DNA of 64,000 nucleotides, taken from Flavitalea plasmicola (GTDB taxonomy: Bacteria > Bacteroidota > Bacteroidia > Chitinophagales > Chitinophagaceae). The stretch spans positions 712,956 to 776,955 of the forward strand of contig NZ_JAUOTO010000003.1 in NCBI RefSeq assembly GCF_030546645.1, given 5' to 3'. Each line of letters opens with the position of its first letter. Within the stretch, counting starts at the first letter, position 1. The notes beneath the pieces were generated by a model. That model made no database searches, was not told where the DNA came from, and worked only from the letters and a program-made list of their open reading frames with translations. The translations under genes were made by a program, and so were the position numbers. Positions 18,229 to 27,879 of the stretch are shown piece after piece.

Positions 18229-19701
18229 ATGCAAAGCGCCGCTCCTGATTATAAACAAATGTATGAGCAATCCCAATTGCGCATCACGGCCCTGGAGCAG
18301 CAGTTACATCAGTTACAGAAGATCATCTTCGGCTCCCGGCAGGAGCGTTTTGTTGCGGCAACTACCAACGATCCGCAATTAGCGTTGGACATTCCTACGG
18401 AAGCGGTAGCAGCCGTATCAGTCACCGGCGCTCAAAAGATCAGCTATATCCGCCAAAACATTGTTGTAGAACCAAAGCCGTTGCAACATCCCGGCCGGAC
18501 CAGGCTACCGGAAAGCCTGCGCCGGGAACAGATCATCATAGAACCTGATGGAGATACAAGTGCCTGCAAAAAGATGGGCGAGGAGATCACGGAGGTACTG
18601 GAATACCAGCCAGGAGAGCTGTATGTAAAGCAATACAGGCGCATTAAATATGCCCGTCCGGATAATCGTGGCGTTCTGATCGGCGAGTTGCCATCCCGAC
18701 CGTTGCCAAAGGTCATAGCAGGAGAAGGCCTGCTGGCGCAGATCGTAATTGACAAATACATCGATCACCTTCCCTTGCACCGACAAATGCAACGTTTTGA
18801 ACGGGTAGGCGTTAAACTCCCTTACTCCACCCTTACCGATTGGGTAAGCGATACCTGTCAGTTGATCACACCGCTGTTCAATGCACTTAAAACAGAAGTA
18901 TTACAAAGCAGCTACCTGCATGCAGATGAAACTCCCATCAAGGTGATCGATAAGGATAAGAAGGGGGAGACCCACAGAGGCTTTTACTGGGTATATCAAA
19001 ACAGCATTGACAAACTGGTCTTCTTCGATTACCAGGAAGGCCGTGGCCGCGAGGGACCGATGGAAATACTGGAAAACTTTAAAGGGTATCTGCAGACCGA
19101 CGGGTACGTCGCGTACGATATTTTTGACAAACGCCCTGGCATCACGCTGATGCACTGTATGGCACATGCGCGGCGTATGTTCAATGAAGCATTGGAGAAC
19201 GATTACGAAAGGGCCTCCTATGCCCTCAACGAGATACAAAAACTGTATGAGATCGAGCGTATCAGCAGGGAAGCCGCTCTTAACTTTGAAGAACTAAAAG
19301 TTGTCCGTAACGCTAAGGCTGCGCCAATCCTGAAAAGGATGTGGTTATGGATGCAACAGCAATATGTACATGTTCTGCCTAAAAGCGCCATTGGGAAGGC
19401 GCTCGCCTATAGCATGGAACGCTGGTCTAAATTATCACTGTATATTACCGATGGCAGGCTGAACATCGACAACAACCCAGTAGAGAACAGCATCCGGCCG
19501 GTCGCCCTGGGAAGAAAAAATTATCTGTTTGCCGGGTCTCACGAAGCAGCCAAAAGAAGCGGTATGTTATATAGCTTATTGGGCACCTGCAAAATGCACG
19601 GCATCGAACCGTATGGATGGCTGAAAGAAGTGCTTCAACGCATAGCTGATCATCCTATCAACAAAATACACGACCTGCTCCCGCACCGCTACAAGACCTA
19701 A
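18229..19701 (+). mobile_element. tnpC: IS66 family transposase (TnpC)
   Basis: A 490 aa DDE transposase if started at the ATG at 18229; a TTG start at 18181 would add 16 residues. Domain order is standard: a coiled-coil leucine-rich N-terminus (YEQSQLRITALEQQLHQLQ), a zinc-finger-like/IS66 N-domain, and the catalytic core. The DDE residues lie in YLHADETPIKV (Asp), GYLQTDGYVAYD (Asp) and NNPVENSIRP (Glu), with GRKNYLFAGS after. Frame is complete. The terminal inverted repeats could not be set by eye: the left end should lie between about 17440 and 17516, the right end just after 19701. IS66 normally makes 8-bp target duplications, which I could not confirm. Confidence 0.93.
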
Positions 19702-19719
19702 CCCACTTCGCAGCTATTT

Positions 19720-20187
19720 CTAAGAAAACACCGTGTACTTCGCCGGAGGGATACGAAGGGGTGAGCTTTTTTCAGAAATTAAATGGACTTCTCCGTCGTC
19801 ATGGCTTGTCAACTTAATTCGGTGATTAACAATAATAGTCAAGTCATTACACGGGAAACTGCCATTTTCAACAAGCGGGATTGCTGTATTTAAGAACTCC
19901 TGAACGGTCCTGCTGGCTTTAATGATTTCAGTCTTTTGATAAATTCGGTGCCGCTCTGAAAAAAAACCAGTTACTTCGATAGGGGTGTTTGAAGGCAGTT
20001 CTCTTAATACTAATATCGATGATTGTTCAAGTAGATAAAAACTGTCATGCCCTTCAGAAGTCCGACAATATCTTAATACGGTAAGATCACAAATTTCGTT
20101 TAATGATCTAAAGACGGCATCCTCAAAGTTGCTCATGCAGGGAAAATTTTGTTGTTGTATATAATTGAAACTTACTTTGGATGCCAA
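19720..20187 (-). CDS. Hypothetical protein beside IS66
   Basis: A 155 aa protein, not recognised. It seems mixed alpha/beta, with no signal peptide or membrane segment; an internal ATG (MSNFEDAVFRSLNEICDL) could be the true start. Its stop lies only 19 bases from the IS66 transposase stop on the other strand, so the IS right end must fall within or against this gene's 3' end; the last residues may be IS-derived. It overlaps the 3' end of the small broken gene upstream by about 14 bases, suggesting that the two were an operon. Neighbouring SUKH and small orphan genes recall immunity-gene clusters, but no domain supports that for this one. Confidence 0.55.
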   Translation of the reverse strand: MASKVSFNYIQQQNFPCMSNFEDAVFRSLNEICDLTVLRYCRTSEGHDSFYLLEQSSILVLRELPSNTPIEVTGFFSERHRIYQKTEIIKASRTVQEFLNTAIPLVENGSFPCNDLTIIVNHRIKLTSHDDGEVHLISEKSSPLRIPPAKYTVFS

Positions 20188-20450
20188 TCTGCTATTACAT
20201 TTTTATATTGGTCCGGCAACAGATTAATTGCATTTTCAACTGTGTCATAAGTCCCATCTTGAACTGTTTCCCAATTTTTATCACAACTAAAGCGATAAAT
20301 GCCTCCTGAACCGTCATATTTACAGATTGCCAGACCAAATATTTGCTCCCTTTCTGAACTGCCGTCTGTGGGAACAAATCCGAATGGTTGATGTCCGGAC
20401 CAAGCTCATTTAATAACTTCAGCTCCGTCTATATATGAAGGTGGTTTTAC
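20172..20450 (-). pseudogene. Small hypothetical protein with an in-frame TGA
   Basis: One continuous minus-strand frame reads ILVVKPPSYIDGAEVIK, stop, AWSGHQPFGFVPTDGSSERE, then QIFGLAICKYDGSGGIYRFS and CDKNWETVQDGTYDTVENAI, ending NLLPDQYKNVIADWHPK. The part after the stop has strongly protein-like composition but no start codon of its own. The TGA sits where a Trp (TGG) would fit, so a single G-to-A change would have broken a gene of about 90 aa. The true 5' end is not clear because no ATG is found before the ILVVK segment. It overlaps the start of the 155 aa gene. The product type is unknown, though short proteins of this composition are frequent in toxin/immunity neighbourhoods. Confidence 0.5.
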
Positions 20451-20550
20451 AACTAAAATTTAAATAAAGATATTGAACGCGCCTTGTTTTGGCAAATTAG
20501 GGGTGGAATTTTAAGTAGGGAAAGCCTCATTTTCCGTTTGTAAGATCCCG

Positions 20551-20713
20551 ACGATTTAGGCCCAGCTTGGGTTAGATTTTCTAAATAGAAAAAGCCTTCA
20601 GATTGACTTTGCCTGAAGGCTTTTTTGATGCATTTTCCATGGATTCCCGTGGATTTCGATGGATTCCGTTGGATTCCCATGACTTGCGGAGAGCTGGCGA
20701 CAACTTTCGAACC
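20551..20713. repeat. Terminator-bearing repeat, copy A
   Basis: About 163 bases shared with 21732-21888. Order on the plus strand: a conserved lead (ACGATTTAGGCCCAGCTTGG), a 13-bp stem hairpin (20589-20601 with 20613-20625) with flanking A- and T-runs, GATGCATTTT, a run of short GGATTCC/GGATTTC units spaced about 10 bases (20640-20680), then the 30-bp repeat (20684-20713) also present at 17168. It lies between the SUKH gene and the small broken gene. It acts at least as a terminator for the SUKH gene; its origin is unknown. Confidence 0.8.
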
Positions 20714-20785
20714 TGTTTGCGGATAATTTGGGTAGAGTTATGTCGTTTATTGATCAATATTGCTGGAAAAGTCAAAATAGGTCAT

Positions 20786-21682
20786 TTAACCGATAAACCG
20801 TTTTTGGCTGTTTTCCCCGTTTTCTGGAACATATGTTTTCATAATAGGTTGTACGGTCTCGCCATTATCAAAAGGGGATTTCAAGCCAAAGCTTGACCAT
20901 CCAGAACTCCAGATAAGTATCATTTCTTTCCAATAAGGAATATCTTTTTGTGATGCGTCGGCGAAGGATGAAGCCAGAATAGTTTTCAAGTCCTTGCCAA
21001 ATTCGATAAAGTTGCATTGAGCTTCCTTGTCGTAAATCACTTCAAGAAGATTTAAATGGCTACGAAGCTCGTTGAGCAGATAAATCCGCAAATCCCATCC
21101 ATAAACGATGATGTCTGAACCATATACGGAGAGCGCCGGGCGATCAGTAAGATTGGGTTCGCTCACCAAAAACCGGTGGGATGTTAAGGGGACCAACCGG
21201 GGCGCATTGTTCAACCAATTGGTGAAAATGCGTTCCTTATCTTCATCGGATGCAGGTCTATTTCCCCAGGATTTCAACCAAATACCGTTGGGACCCAGCA
21301 CATCTTGTAAAATAGTCCGGTAAGGCCAATCCAACCTTGATCTGATTTCGGATTCATCTTCCAGCCAGTTATAAAAAAAAGGTCTTTTTTCGATGGTAGG
21401 CTTACCACCTTCAAATTGAGGTTCTTGTTCAATTTCTTCCTTTCTATCGATAGTGTGTAATATCTTCAAGAACTCCCGATGTTCGGGCATAAAATTGACG
21501 CCATATTTTTGTTCAATAGCATTGATCTCATCCTCTGTTAGCGGTACCCACTTGGCTCCATAGGCCCAGGTCTCTGGTATAAAATCATCCGAAGAATATA
21601 GAGGACCTTTACTCCAAAAGGATTCAGTCGTTTCTTTTACCCAATGAAAAAAGTCTTTGTAGTTTTCAGGTATTCGTAGCAT
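20786..21682 (-). CDS. SMI1/KNR4 (SUKH) family protein, likely immunity-type
   Basis: A 298 aa cytoplasmic protein. The SUKH core begins near residue 48: WVPLTEDEINAIEQKYGVNFMPEHREFLKILHTIDR, the classic start (LTEEEIxxxExxxGxxLPxxYxxFL) of the SMI1/KNR4 superfamily. Many bacterial SUKH proteins neutralise toxins of contact-dependent or polymorphic systems. No toxin gene adjoins it; it is an orphan. It is flanked on both sides by copies of the same terminator-bearing repeat (20551 and 21732), which makes a unit of about 1.2 kb. The protein is longer than a minimal SUKH domain (about 150 aa); the C-terminal half is not recognised. Immunity function is inferred from the family. Confidence 0.78.
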   Translation of the reverse strand: MLRIPENYKDFFHWVKETTESFWSKGPLYSSDDFIPETWAYGAKWVPLTEDEINAIEQKYGVNFMPEHREFLKILHTIDRKEEIEQEPQFEGGKPTIEKRPFFYNWLEDESEIRSRLDWPYRTILQDVLGPNGIWLKSWGNRPASDEDKERIFTNWLNNAPRLVPLTSHRFLVSEPNLTDRPALSVYGSDIIVYGWDLRIYLLNELRSHLNLLEVIYDKEAQCNFIEFGKDLKTILASSFADASQKDIPYWKEMILIWSSGWSSFGLKSPFDNGETVQPIMKTYVPENGENSQKRFIG

Positions 21683-21731
21683 GATGGGGTATAGTTTTGC
21701 TCATTCACTTCGAAAAATAAGAAATATAAAC

Positions 21732-21888
21732 ACGATTTAGGCCCAGCTTGGGCCAGATTTTCTAAATAGAAAAAGCCTTCAGATTGATTGTCTGAAGGCT
21801 TTTTGATGCATTTTTCCGTGGGTTCCGTTGGATTCCAGTGGATTTCGATGGATTCCAGTGGATTCCCATGTTGGCGGAGAGAGAGGTT
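21732..21888. repeat. Terminator-bearing repeat, copy B
   Basis: Copy of the repeat at 20551-20713: the same lead, the same 13-bp hairpin stem (21770-21782 with 21792-21804), GATGCATTTTT, and five spaced GGATTCC-like units (about 21818-21868). The end differs: instead of the 30-bp block it reads GGCGGAGAGAGAGG and then diverges, so only GCGGAGAG is kept. It lies just upstream of the SUKH gene start. The stretch 21889-22302 that follows has no gene that I could recognise. Confidence 0.8.
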
Positions 21889-22302
21889 CCCCACCCCTTC
21901 CGTAAATAACTTTATAATCAATTAGTTATATGCCTTGTCAAAAATCACTCACTGAATCACTCAATCCCGTTTTCGGGTGCGCAAATTCTGCTGTAAATAT
22001 ACGATAATTTAAAATTGCTGGTAAGATTTGGATATGCTTTGTCGAAACTGACGGAAACTCTCTAAAAGGATGCTTAAAGAACAGATCGAAGACGTTAAAT
22101 AATCAAAGTAGGAGCTTGGAAAAAATAGTCCTTTCATTCTCACCATTGGAAAATCCCAGTGATGAGCCATTTCAACAAACGAGTCGCTCTATTGGGAATG
22201 GCTTTGGTTAATTGAATTTCAGGTGTTTTCACGGTTGCGTATGTCTTGAAAAGTTCTTATGTTCAATCCTAATATCCAATACTTATACATTAAAAATGTA
22301 AT

Positions 22303-22746
22303 ATGCAAAGAAGGCTTTTTGCTCTTTGGGGTCTTGCTGGAACCGGAAAAACAACAACCTTAAAATTAATAGCCAGGGAGATTTTACACCAATTTCCAGC
22401 AGCTTCAGCAAATATTAGTTTAGATCCAATTCCAAATGGAGATATTGACAAGATTATAATTGTAATTGGAAGTATCAAGATTGGTATAACGACGAAAGGG
22501 GACCCAAATTCAGACCTTGATAAAAGATTACAGTTTCTAATTGATGAAGATTGCATAATTGTTTTGTGCGCAACGCGAACAAGCGGCGCAACTGTTGGAA
22601 TCGTTGAGGCATTTGAACGGGCAAACAATTTTCGTGCAACATGGGTAACAAATTATCAAAGCGGTTTTGACGATGAAAGGGCTTTCCTAAATCAAAGGTC
22701 GGCCCATGATCTTGTCCAATTAATTCGCACGATGTCCAGAATTTAA
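22303..22746 (+). CDS. Small P-loop NTPase-like protein
   Basis: A 147 aa protein with a Walker A motif at the N-terminus, LWGLAGTGKTTTLKLI (residues 8-23). A hydrophobic strand CIIVLCATRTSG follows about 75 residues later and could be the Walker B-side strand, but it lacks the usual Asp. The C-terminus (NFRATWVTNYQSGFDDERAFLNQRSAHDLVQLI) looks complete. Small proteins of this kind sit in accessory regions of Bacteroidota; the function is not known. The next gene, a DUF6140 protein, lies 49 bases downstream in the same direction, so they are probably co-transcribed. Confidence 0.6.
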   Translation: MQRRLFALWGLAGTGKTTTLKLIAREILHQFPAASANISLDPIPNGDIDKIIIVIGSIKIGITTKGDPNSDLDKRLQFLIDEDCIIVLCATRTSGATVGIVEAFERANNFRATWVTNYQSGFDDERAFLNQRSAHDLVQLIRTMSRI

Positions 22747-22795
22747 TAAATGCAGGCTTCGTGAAAATATCAACTATAACTAGCAAAAAACAAAT

Positions 22796-23014
22796 ATGCC
22801 ACTTTTTAGAGCAACAATTAAATCAACAAAAGTTGTAAACGGCGTCAGGCTTGAAAAGGGAATGAGTGTTGATTTTCCTTCATCATATGGAAGTCCTCTA
22901 AGCATGAATGGCGGAAAAGAAGTTATTGAAGCCTTTCGAAGGAAATATGGTGTTGATATTAAAAAGGCGAACGCAGTTTCATCATCATACATTGAAGTAG
23001 TGAAAATTAATTGA
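22796..23014 (+). CDS. DUF6140 family small protein
   Basis: A 72 aa basic protein. It matches my recollection of DUF6140: MPLFRATIKSTKVVNGVRLEKGMSVDF, with a C-terminal half SMNGGKEVIEAFRRKYGVDIKKA. The family occurs in accessory DNA of Bacteroidota and has no known function. It is probably co-transcribed with the P-loop gene before it. The 287 bases after it (23015-23301) hold nothing that I could recognise before the convergent end of the SMEK-STAND gene. Confidence 0.65.
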   Translation: MPLFRATIKSTKVVNGVRLEKGMSVDFPSSYGSPLSMNGGKEVIEAFRRKYGVDIKKANAVSSSYIEVVKIN

Positions 23015-23301
23015 CGACATGCCGTGCGGATAATGATCTAACTATGGCGGTCAAGAAGGTACATAGGAAGCCTTGAAAGCGAGCAAGCGAGATCAAATGC
23101 GAACAGCTTGGAGCGTTTAAATAACGTGATAAGTCTGGAGAGACAAGTTAATTTATGCTTCGGTTAATATTCATGTCGGCTACAATATTGAATTTTATTG
23201 TTGCTGCAAACTGAGATCTACCGGGTATCTTCCTGTTTTTCCATTTTGATGACGAGGTGCCCGAATTTTTGCTCTATCGAATGCATGCCTGCACCAGGCG
23301 G

Positions 23302-26300
23302 CTAAAAGATCTCTTTAAGTCGTACGGTAAGCTCAACCGCTTCCGGCCAACCCGAGTCGGCAAAATGGTCCAGGATAATCACGATGTTGCTGAAATTTTC
23401 CTTTTCCAGGAGGAGGTCGGGATAATCTGCCAATATTCGTTCTGTTAGTCGGATTATGGCCTGTAGGGAACTTGGACTATAAGTGAGGTTGTTTTTCGCG
23501 GAATAGGTAATGGTGGCGGCGATGAGATCAAGGATGTACTGCGGATCTTGGTCGAAAAAGAATTCCAGTACATGAAGAAAATGATACCCCGTATGGCCCA
23601 CCATAAATCCGGAACCGACCGATCCAGACCCGCTTACTACCAGCGAAAAAAGGGGCTTAAGAAGCAAGTACAACGCTGCTTCTCGTTTGGGATCCAGGGG
23701 CGATTTCTTCGAATGGTGTCTTCCCAGAACAATGCCGTAATACAACTGGGTGATCACGTTGTCGATCGGCTCAATGTCGTCTGCGGTTAAGCTGGCGATG
23801 CTTCTCGTGCCGATGGCATCGAATTGCGCTTGCAGGATGTTCAACAGCAATTGGAAACAATTTTTGTTAAGGCCTGAATCGTCCTCATAGGTGTTGGTCT
23901 CCTCGTATGGGTCGATAAAAGTAGTGATGACAAAAATGAGAGAAGACAAAAATTCCTTCTGTCCGAAGCTCTTATGCAGTAACTCGTCTGCCACAGGGCT
24001 GTTGAAGCTATTATAGAGTCGCAAAAGCAATGTCGCATAAACTTGAAACAAATCGTTTAGTCGAGCTCCTATTTTAGCAATTACGCCGCGGTAGGCGGAG
24101 AGGGCCAACTGCTCCACTCCTTGCTGATTAGCGGCAATAATGTCGCTGTAAGCAATTGTTTGTAGCAGGAGCTGGAGACTTAGCGAGTTCTCCTCAATAA
24201 GGATTTGGGTGGTTACAATGTTCCAAAAGGTCGGTTTGTCCTCTTTCCAAAAATGGAGTAGCGCGTGAAGCGCCAGGAAGCGGATATTTTCATTATTGTC
24301 ACTAACCAAGCCAACCAGTTTTCTACTGATAGCGCCAGACGGGTCTGTACCGACGAGATGTAATAGGGTTTCAACTGAATACATTCGTGGGGCGGGCGAA
24401 TAGCCCTGCGGCCCGCCAGTAAGACTTCCTTTTTGATAGGTCATTGTCTGGTAAACAAGCGCATCGATAAAGAATTGGGACACTTTTTCTGACAGCGCCC
24501 GAGCATCGGGCGTTAATTCGGATGGGCTGAGTGAAATGAACTTCGTGAAGCGACTTACTTCAAAATCAGCATCGAAAAACGCTTCGTTATCAATGACGGA
24601 TTCAAGCCTGAACTTGAATAAATTTTGTGCCGTTGGAAGATGGGGTAGATAATCTGCCTGTTTGGGCTCCTTTTCTCGGTTTCCTTCAAGGCTGTCATTA
24701 AATGACTTTAGATGGGCAATGTCTTCCATAATGGTTGCCGGCAATAATACCGCTTTTTCGTCGACTGGCCAGGCGGGTGGTCCCTGAACGTTTGCTTCTT
24801 TTGCTACGGTACCGGTGGGACGAGCGGGCTCTTCCTTCTCCCGTGGAGCGAAGCAAGCCAGCAATGCCGCCTTTATTTTTTCAATCATGTCTGCGCCTCT
24901 TGCCGGGTAATCGCTTGCCTGGATAGATTCCACCACTGCCTGAAGAGCGCGTTTGTCGGAACCCGCCAGCCAGGGATACGCTGATTTCAGCAAGTCAAGC
25001 GCATCTGAGTGGGTTTCCTCGAAAAGCAGCAGCTTCTTTTCGGACAATAGGACAACCGCTTCCTTCTTGAGGGTGCGGATATTTTTTGAAACAAACTTAA
25101 GCAACTCTTTCCAGAGGCTGGCGGCTTCAAATTTGGCAATCATTATGGTGATCGTACTTCGGAGAAGGGCTGTCTTTTTTTTGTCTGCTACGGCTTGTAG
25201 ATAATTGATCAGGTTAGTGGCAAAGGATTCTTCGTCGTTTTTCTTATCATATGCATTGACGTACCTAAAGTAATCCGGCGAAATTCTGGATTTTATACCA
25301 TCCACCTGGATTGAAGTAGACTTGGGACCGTGTTGGTACACTTCCCGCCGAATAAAGTAGGTATTGACGATTTCGATGCCTAACGGCAAAAAAACTTTCG
25401 GATGCTTTTCCAATAGGGTCGGGAAAAGTCTCTCGAGCGCGTATCGGTTGCTTTGAAAATCCTGACCTCGGTTGCTCTTGAGTGTCAGGGCAACATCGCT
25501 GTTGAAATAGGTAGGCGTTTCGCTATTTTCGACATGCGCATAGATCGCTTTGAATATCTTCCCCGCCAATGGAGCGTCGACATCGGAAATATGATCGAAG
25601 TGTTTAACCAGGTGGAAGAATATTGAAATGGGGAACTCCGGTTCTGCCAGTATCTCCAATACTTTACTAAGCATTTCCGTTGCCACCTTTTTGTTGTATT
25701 CCATTGTCAGGCAAAAAATGGCAATGCCCCAGTGGCCGGCGTTCCGGTCGATGTGCGCCTTGCTGGTGGCGACCTTTCGCCGCTTGAGGACAAACCCTAA
25801 AAAGTTGGCGGAAGCTGTTGCCATCCCTTTTAGCAGCCGGGTCTTCTTTCTTGCCGTTGCTTGATCTATGGCCTTGTGTATTAGAAAGCCCACCTCCCAG
25901 ACATAGATGTCGTCCAGTTGTCCGGATACGTCCTGCAGCAGAAAGTACACTTTCCCGGGGACCTCGTCTTTGTACATGAACCGTATGGCTTCCAGGATCT
26001 TCCAGAGTGTTTTGACCTTTTCGGCTACCGGCACCTTTGCCAATGGCAAAAGGATATCCTCCGGTGATTGATACAATTCCGCAATCACAAAATTGAGAAT
26101 GCTCTGGCGGAACAGCCGAAACCGGGGGGTATCGATCTGCCGTATTTTTTCATACTGCTTCCAAAACAGGTCCCGGTTTATCCGCCATGCCCGCCCAAAG
26201 AAGTAGAGGTAGGCGGACCTGAAAAGAAACCAGTGCATTTCGTTTTCCTCCAACTCTCGGACCAGTTCGGCGGGCCTTTCGGGGATGATGTACAGCGAGA

Positions 26301-27792
26301 TTGCATAGTCGAGCAGGATATTATGGGCAAAGGAGAGGTTGAGTCCGGAACTAGATTCGCTTAGTACGCCGCTACTTACCAAATCATCCATAACATCGGC
26401 GTGCGCCTCCTGGGCTATTTCGATCTTCTTGCACGCCAACGTTAACCTGGCCGACAGTAGTTGTGTCAACCGTTGTACAAAAGTGGTGTTGGCGGTATTT
26501 ACCCGCACTTTCTTTCTCCAATAAATCTCCAGCAGTTGCTCTTCGGTTTCTACCGATTCAAGTGTTTTTTTACCTTTTTTGTTGCTATGGCGTACTAGGT
26601 CGTAGAAGATGGTGAGAAAATAGGGTATCCGGAGTATTTGCCGGAGTGACGCCGTGCCCTTGTCGAAGGTATTGACTACCCGCTTTCTCTTCAATACTTT
26701 CCTGATCTCGTCTGTCTCCAGCAGGGACAGTTGAAAATTCCGGCAACTGACTTGCCGCCTTGGGTCGCTTGCCGGGAATAGCTCCAACAGGCGCGTGGAT
26801 TTTGATGCATCGTATATCCGGGCACTGACCAAGATATTCCATTGGTCCTTTAGTGTCTCGATTGCCCGTTGGATGTGTTTGAGGATTGCACTTTTCAGTA
26901 GGGGATCCTTTGCGGCGTCGAACGCATCAAAGATAAGAAGCGGGCGGGGTTCCTGCGTGGTGATGGGGAGTTGAGCCAGCGCCGTCAGCCAGTCACCGGT
27001 GGCGTGGAACTCTTCGGTGATGGCGCTATCACTCCCCGATGTCAATTTATCGATGCGAACGATATAACAGCGCCCCTTCTTCGACCGGTATTTTCGCTGC
27101 AGCTCCTGCGTTAGGTAACTCTTGCCTTCCCCTGGGCCGCCAACTAGCAAACCATTGCCGGCCTGCGTAAAGGCATACAAGTCGTTTAGTAACCGATCCC
27201 GGCGGATATCCAAGCCATCGGCGGATTTCTCTGTCAGTCTGGGTTTCCCGATCATAGAGAGGCCGGCGCCTGGAGTTGCCTGCAAGATAATCTTTGGTGC
27301 AAATTCATCTTGGAGGATCTTGTTGATGGGCTCCAACTGGGAAGCGATGGTATTCTCTCTGAAAATCTCCGCTATGAGCTTGGGCAGGTCCCAAGCGTCA
27401 AAGGTAAACCCCGGGAACTTTTCGGACGTTAGTACTTTTGGGCTGACGTGGTCGGAAATGAAAAGGATCTTAAACGCCTTTGCCTCGTTTGCTTTGGTTC
27501 TTTTCTTAAACGATTTAATGGATATTTTCTTTTTGGCGCTGTGCTTTTGGTTGGAGGTTACTTGAATATATATCCCTTTGTCGGCATCTTCCAGATCAAA
27601 GGAATCATGATTTTGAGTTCTCCTATTGGCATTGACCAGATTCCAGGGGAAGGCTTTGTTCAAAAGAGCACAAAAAATATCCTCTGCGTGAACGCCTGCA
27701 TCGGTGAGGTTGAGGGAGTTTTTTGTCTTTATTAATTCAGCTAATGTAAACAGGTGGGTGGTGATATTGATCGTATACAGTTGGGTATTCAT
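23302..27792 (-). CDS. SMEK domain-STAND NTPase giant protein (defence-type)
   Basis: A 1496 aa protein from the ATG at 27792 (MNTQLYTINITTHLFTLAEL); an in-frame start at 27864 would add 24 residues, but the family-like N-terminus starts at the inner ATG. Residues 1-145 match the SMEK domain (LIKTKNSLNLTDAGVHAEDIF, then FDLEDADKGIYIQVTSN). Next comes a STAND-type P-loop ATPase: Walker A GGPGEGKS (219-225 region, K224), Walker B PLLIFDAFDA (D289, D292). The remaining 1000 or so residues are helical, with no motif that I recognise, as expected for a sensor array. The architecture of N-terminal effector-like domain, STAND and long C-terminal sensor is that of antiphage Avs/NLR-like proteins. Anti-phage function is inferred. 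Confidence 0.75.
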   Translation of the reverse strand: MNTQLYTINITTHLFTLAELIKTKNSLNLTDAGVHAEDIFCALLNKAFPWNLVNANRRTQNHDSFDLEDADKGIYIQVTSNQKHSAKKKISIKSFKKRTKANEAKAFKILFISDHVSPKVLTSEKFPGFTFDAWDLPKLIAEIFRENTIASQLEPINKILQDEFAPKIILQATPGAGLSMIGKPRLTEKSADGLDIRRDRLLNDLYAFTQAGNGLLVGGPGEGKSYLTQELQRKYRSKKGRCYIVRIDKLTSGSDSAITEEFHATGDWLTALAQLPITTQEPRPLLIFDAFDAAKDPLLKSAILKHIQRAIETLKDQWNILVSARIYDASKSTRLLELFPASDPRRQVSCRNFQLSLLETDEIRKVLKRKRVVNTFDKGTASLRQILRIPYFLTIFYDLVRHSNKKGKKTLESVETEEQLLEIYWRKKVRVNTANTTFVQRLTQLLSARLTLACKKIEIAQEAHADVMDDLVSSGVLSESSSGLNLSFAHNILLDYAISLYIIPERPAELVRELEENEMHWFLFRSAYLYFFGRAWRINRDLFWKQYEKIRQIDTPRFRLFRQSILNFVIAELYQSPEDILLPLAKVPVAEKVKTLWKILEAIRFMYKDEVPGKVYFLLQDVSGQLDDIYVWEVGFLIHKAIDQATARKKTRLLKGMATASANFLGFVLKRRKVATSKAHIDRNAGHWGIAIFCLTMEYNKKVATEMLSKVLEILAEPEFPISIFFHLVKHFDHISDVDAPLAGKIFKAIYAHVENSETPTYFNSDVALTLKSNRGQDFQSNRYALERLFPTLLEKHPKVFLPLGIEIVNTYFIRREVYQHGPKSTSIQVDGIKSRISPDYFRYVNAYDKKNDEESFATNLINYLQAVADKKKTALLRSTITIMIAKFEAASLWKELLKFVSKNIRTLKKEAVVLLSEKKLLLFEETHSDALDLLKSAYPWLAGSDKRALQAVVESIQASDYPARGADMIEKIKAALLACFAPREKEEPARPTGTVAKEANVQGPPAWPVDEKAVLLPATIMEDIAHLKSFNDSLEGNREKEPKQADYLPHLPTAQNLFKFRLESVIDNEAFFDADFEVSRFTKFISLSPSELTPDARALSEKVSQFFIDALVYQTMTYQKGSLTGGPQGYSPAPRMYSVETLLHLVGTDPSGAISRKLVGLVSDNNENIRFLALHALLHFWKEDKPTFWNIVTTQILIEENSLSLQLLLQTIAYSDIIAANQQGVEQLALSAYRGVIAKIGARLNDLFQVYATLLLRLYNSFNSPVADELLHKSFGQKEFLSSLIFVITTFIDPYEETNTYEDDSGLNKNCFQLLLNILQAQFDAIGTRSIASLTADDIEPIDNVITQLYYGIVLGRHHSKKSPLDPKREAALYLLLKPLFSLVVSGSGSVGSGFMVGHTGYHFLHVLEFFFDQDPQYILDLIAATITYSAKNNLTYSPSSLQAIIRLTERILADYPDLLLEKENFSNIVIILDHFADSGWPEAVELTVRLKEIF

Positions 27793-27879
27793 ACTAAGAT
27801 TTAACGGTTCGATGGAACTGTAAGCTCCCCTCAATTCCGGCACACTGGGGATTAGAATTTTCAATTTGAATAAATTTCC

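Noticed and set aside
17440..19740. IS66 terminal inverted repeats and target duplication
   Set aside because: I could not find a convincing pair of ends by eye, so the element limits are left open and only the genes are listed.
20440..21900. Small reading frames across the GGATTCC runs
   Set aside because: Frames such as those reading ...IHRNPRESMENASKKP... arise from the repeat itself on both strands and differ between copies; they are not credible genes.
21889..22302. Possible gene or promoter region
   Set aside because: AT-rich, with no frame, hairpin or motif that stands out; reported only as a gap.
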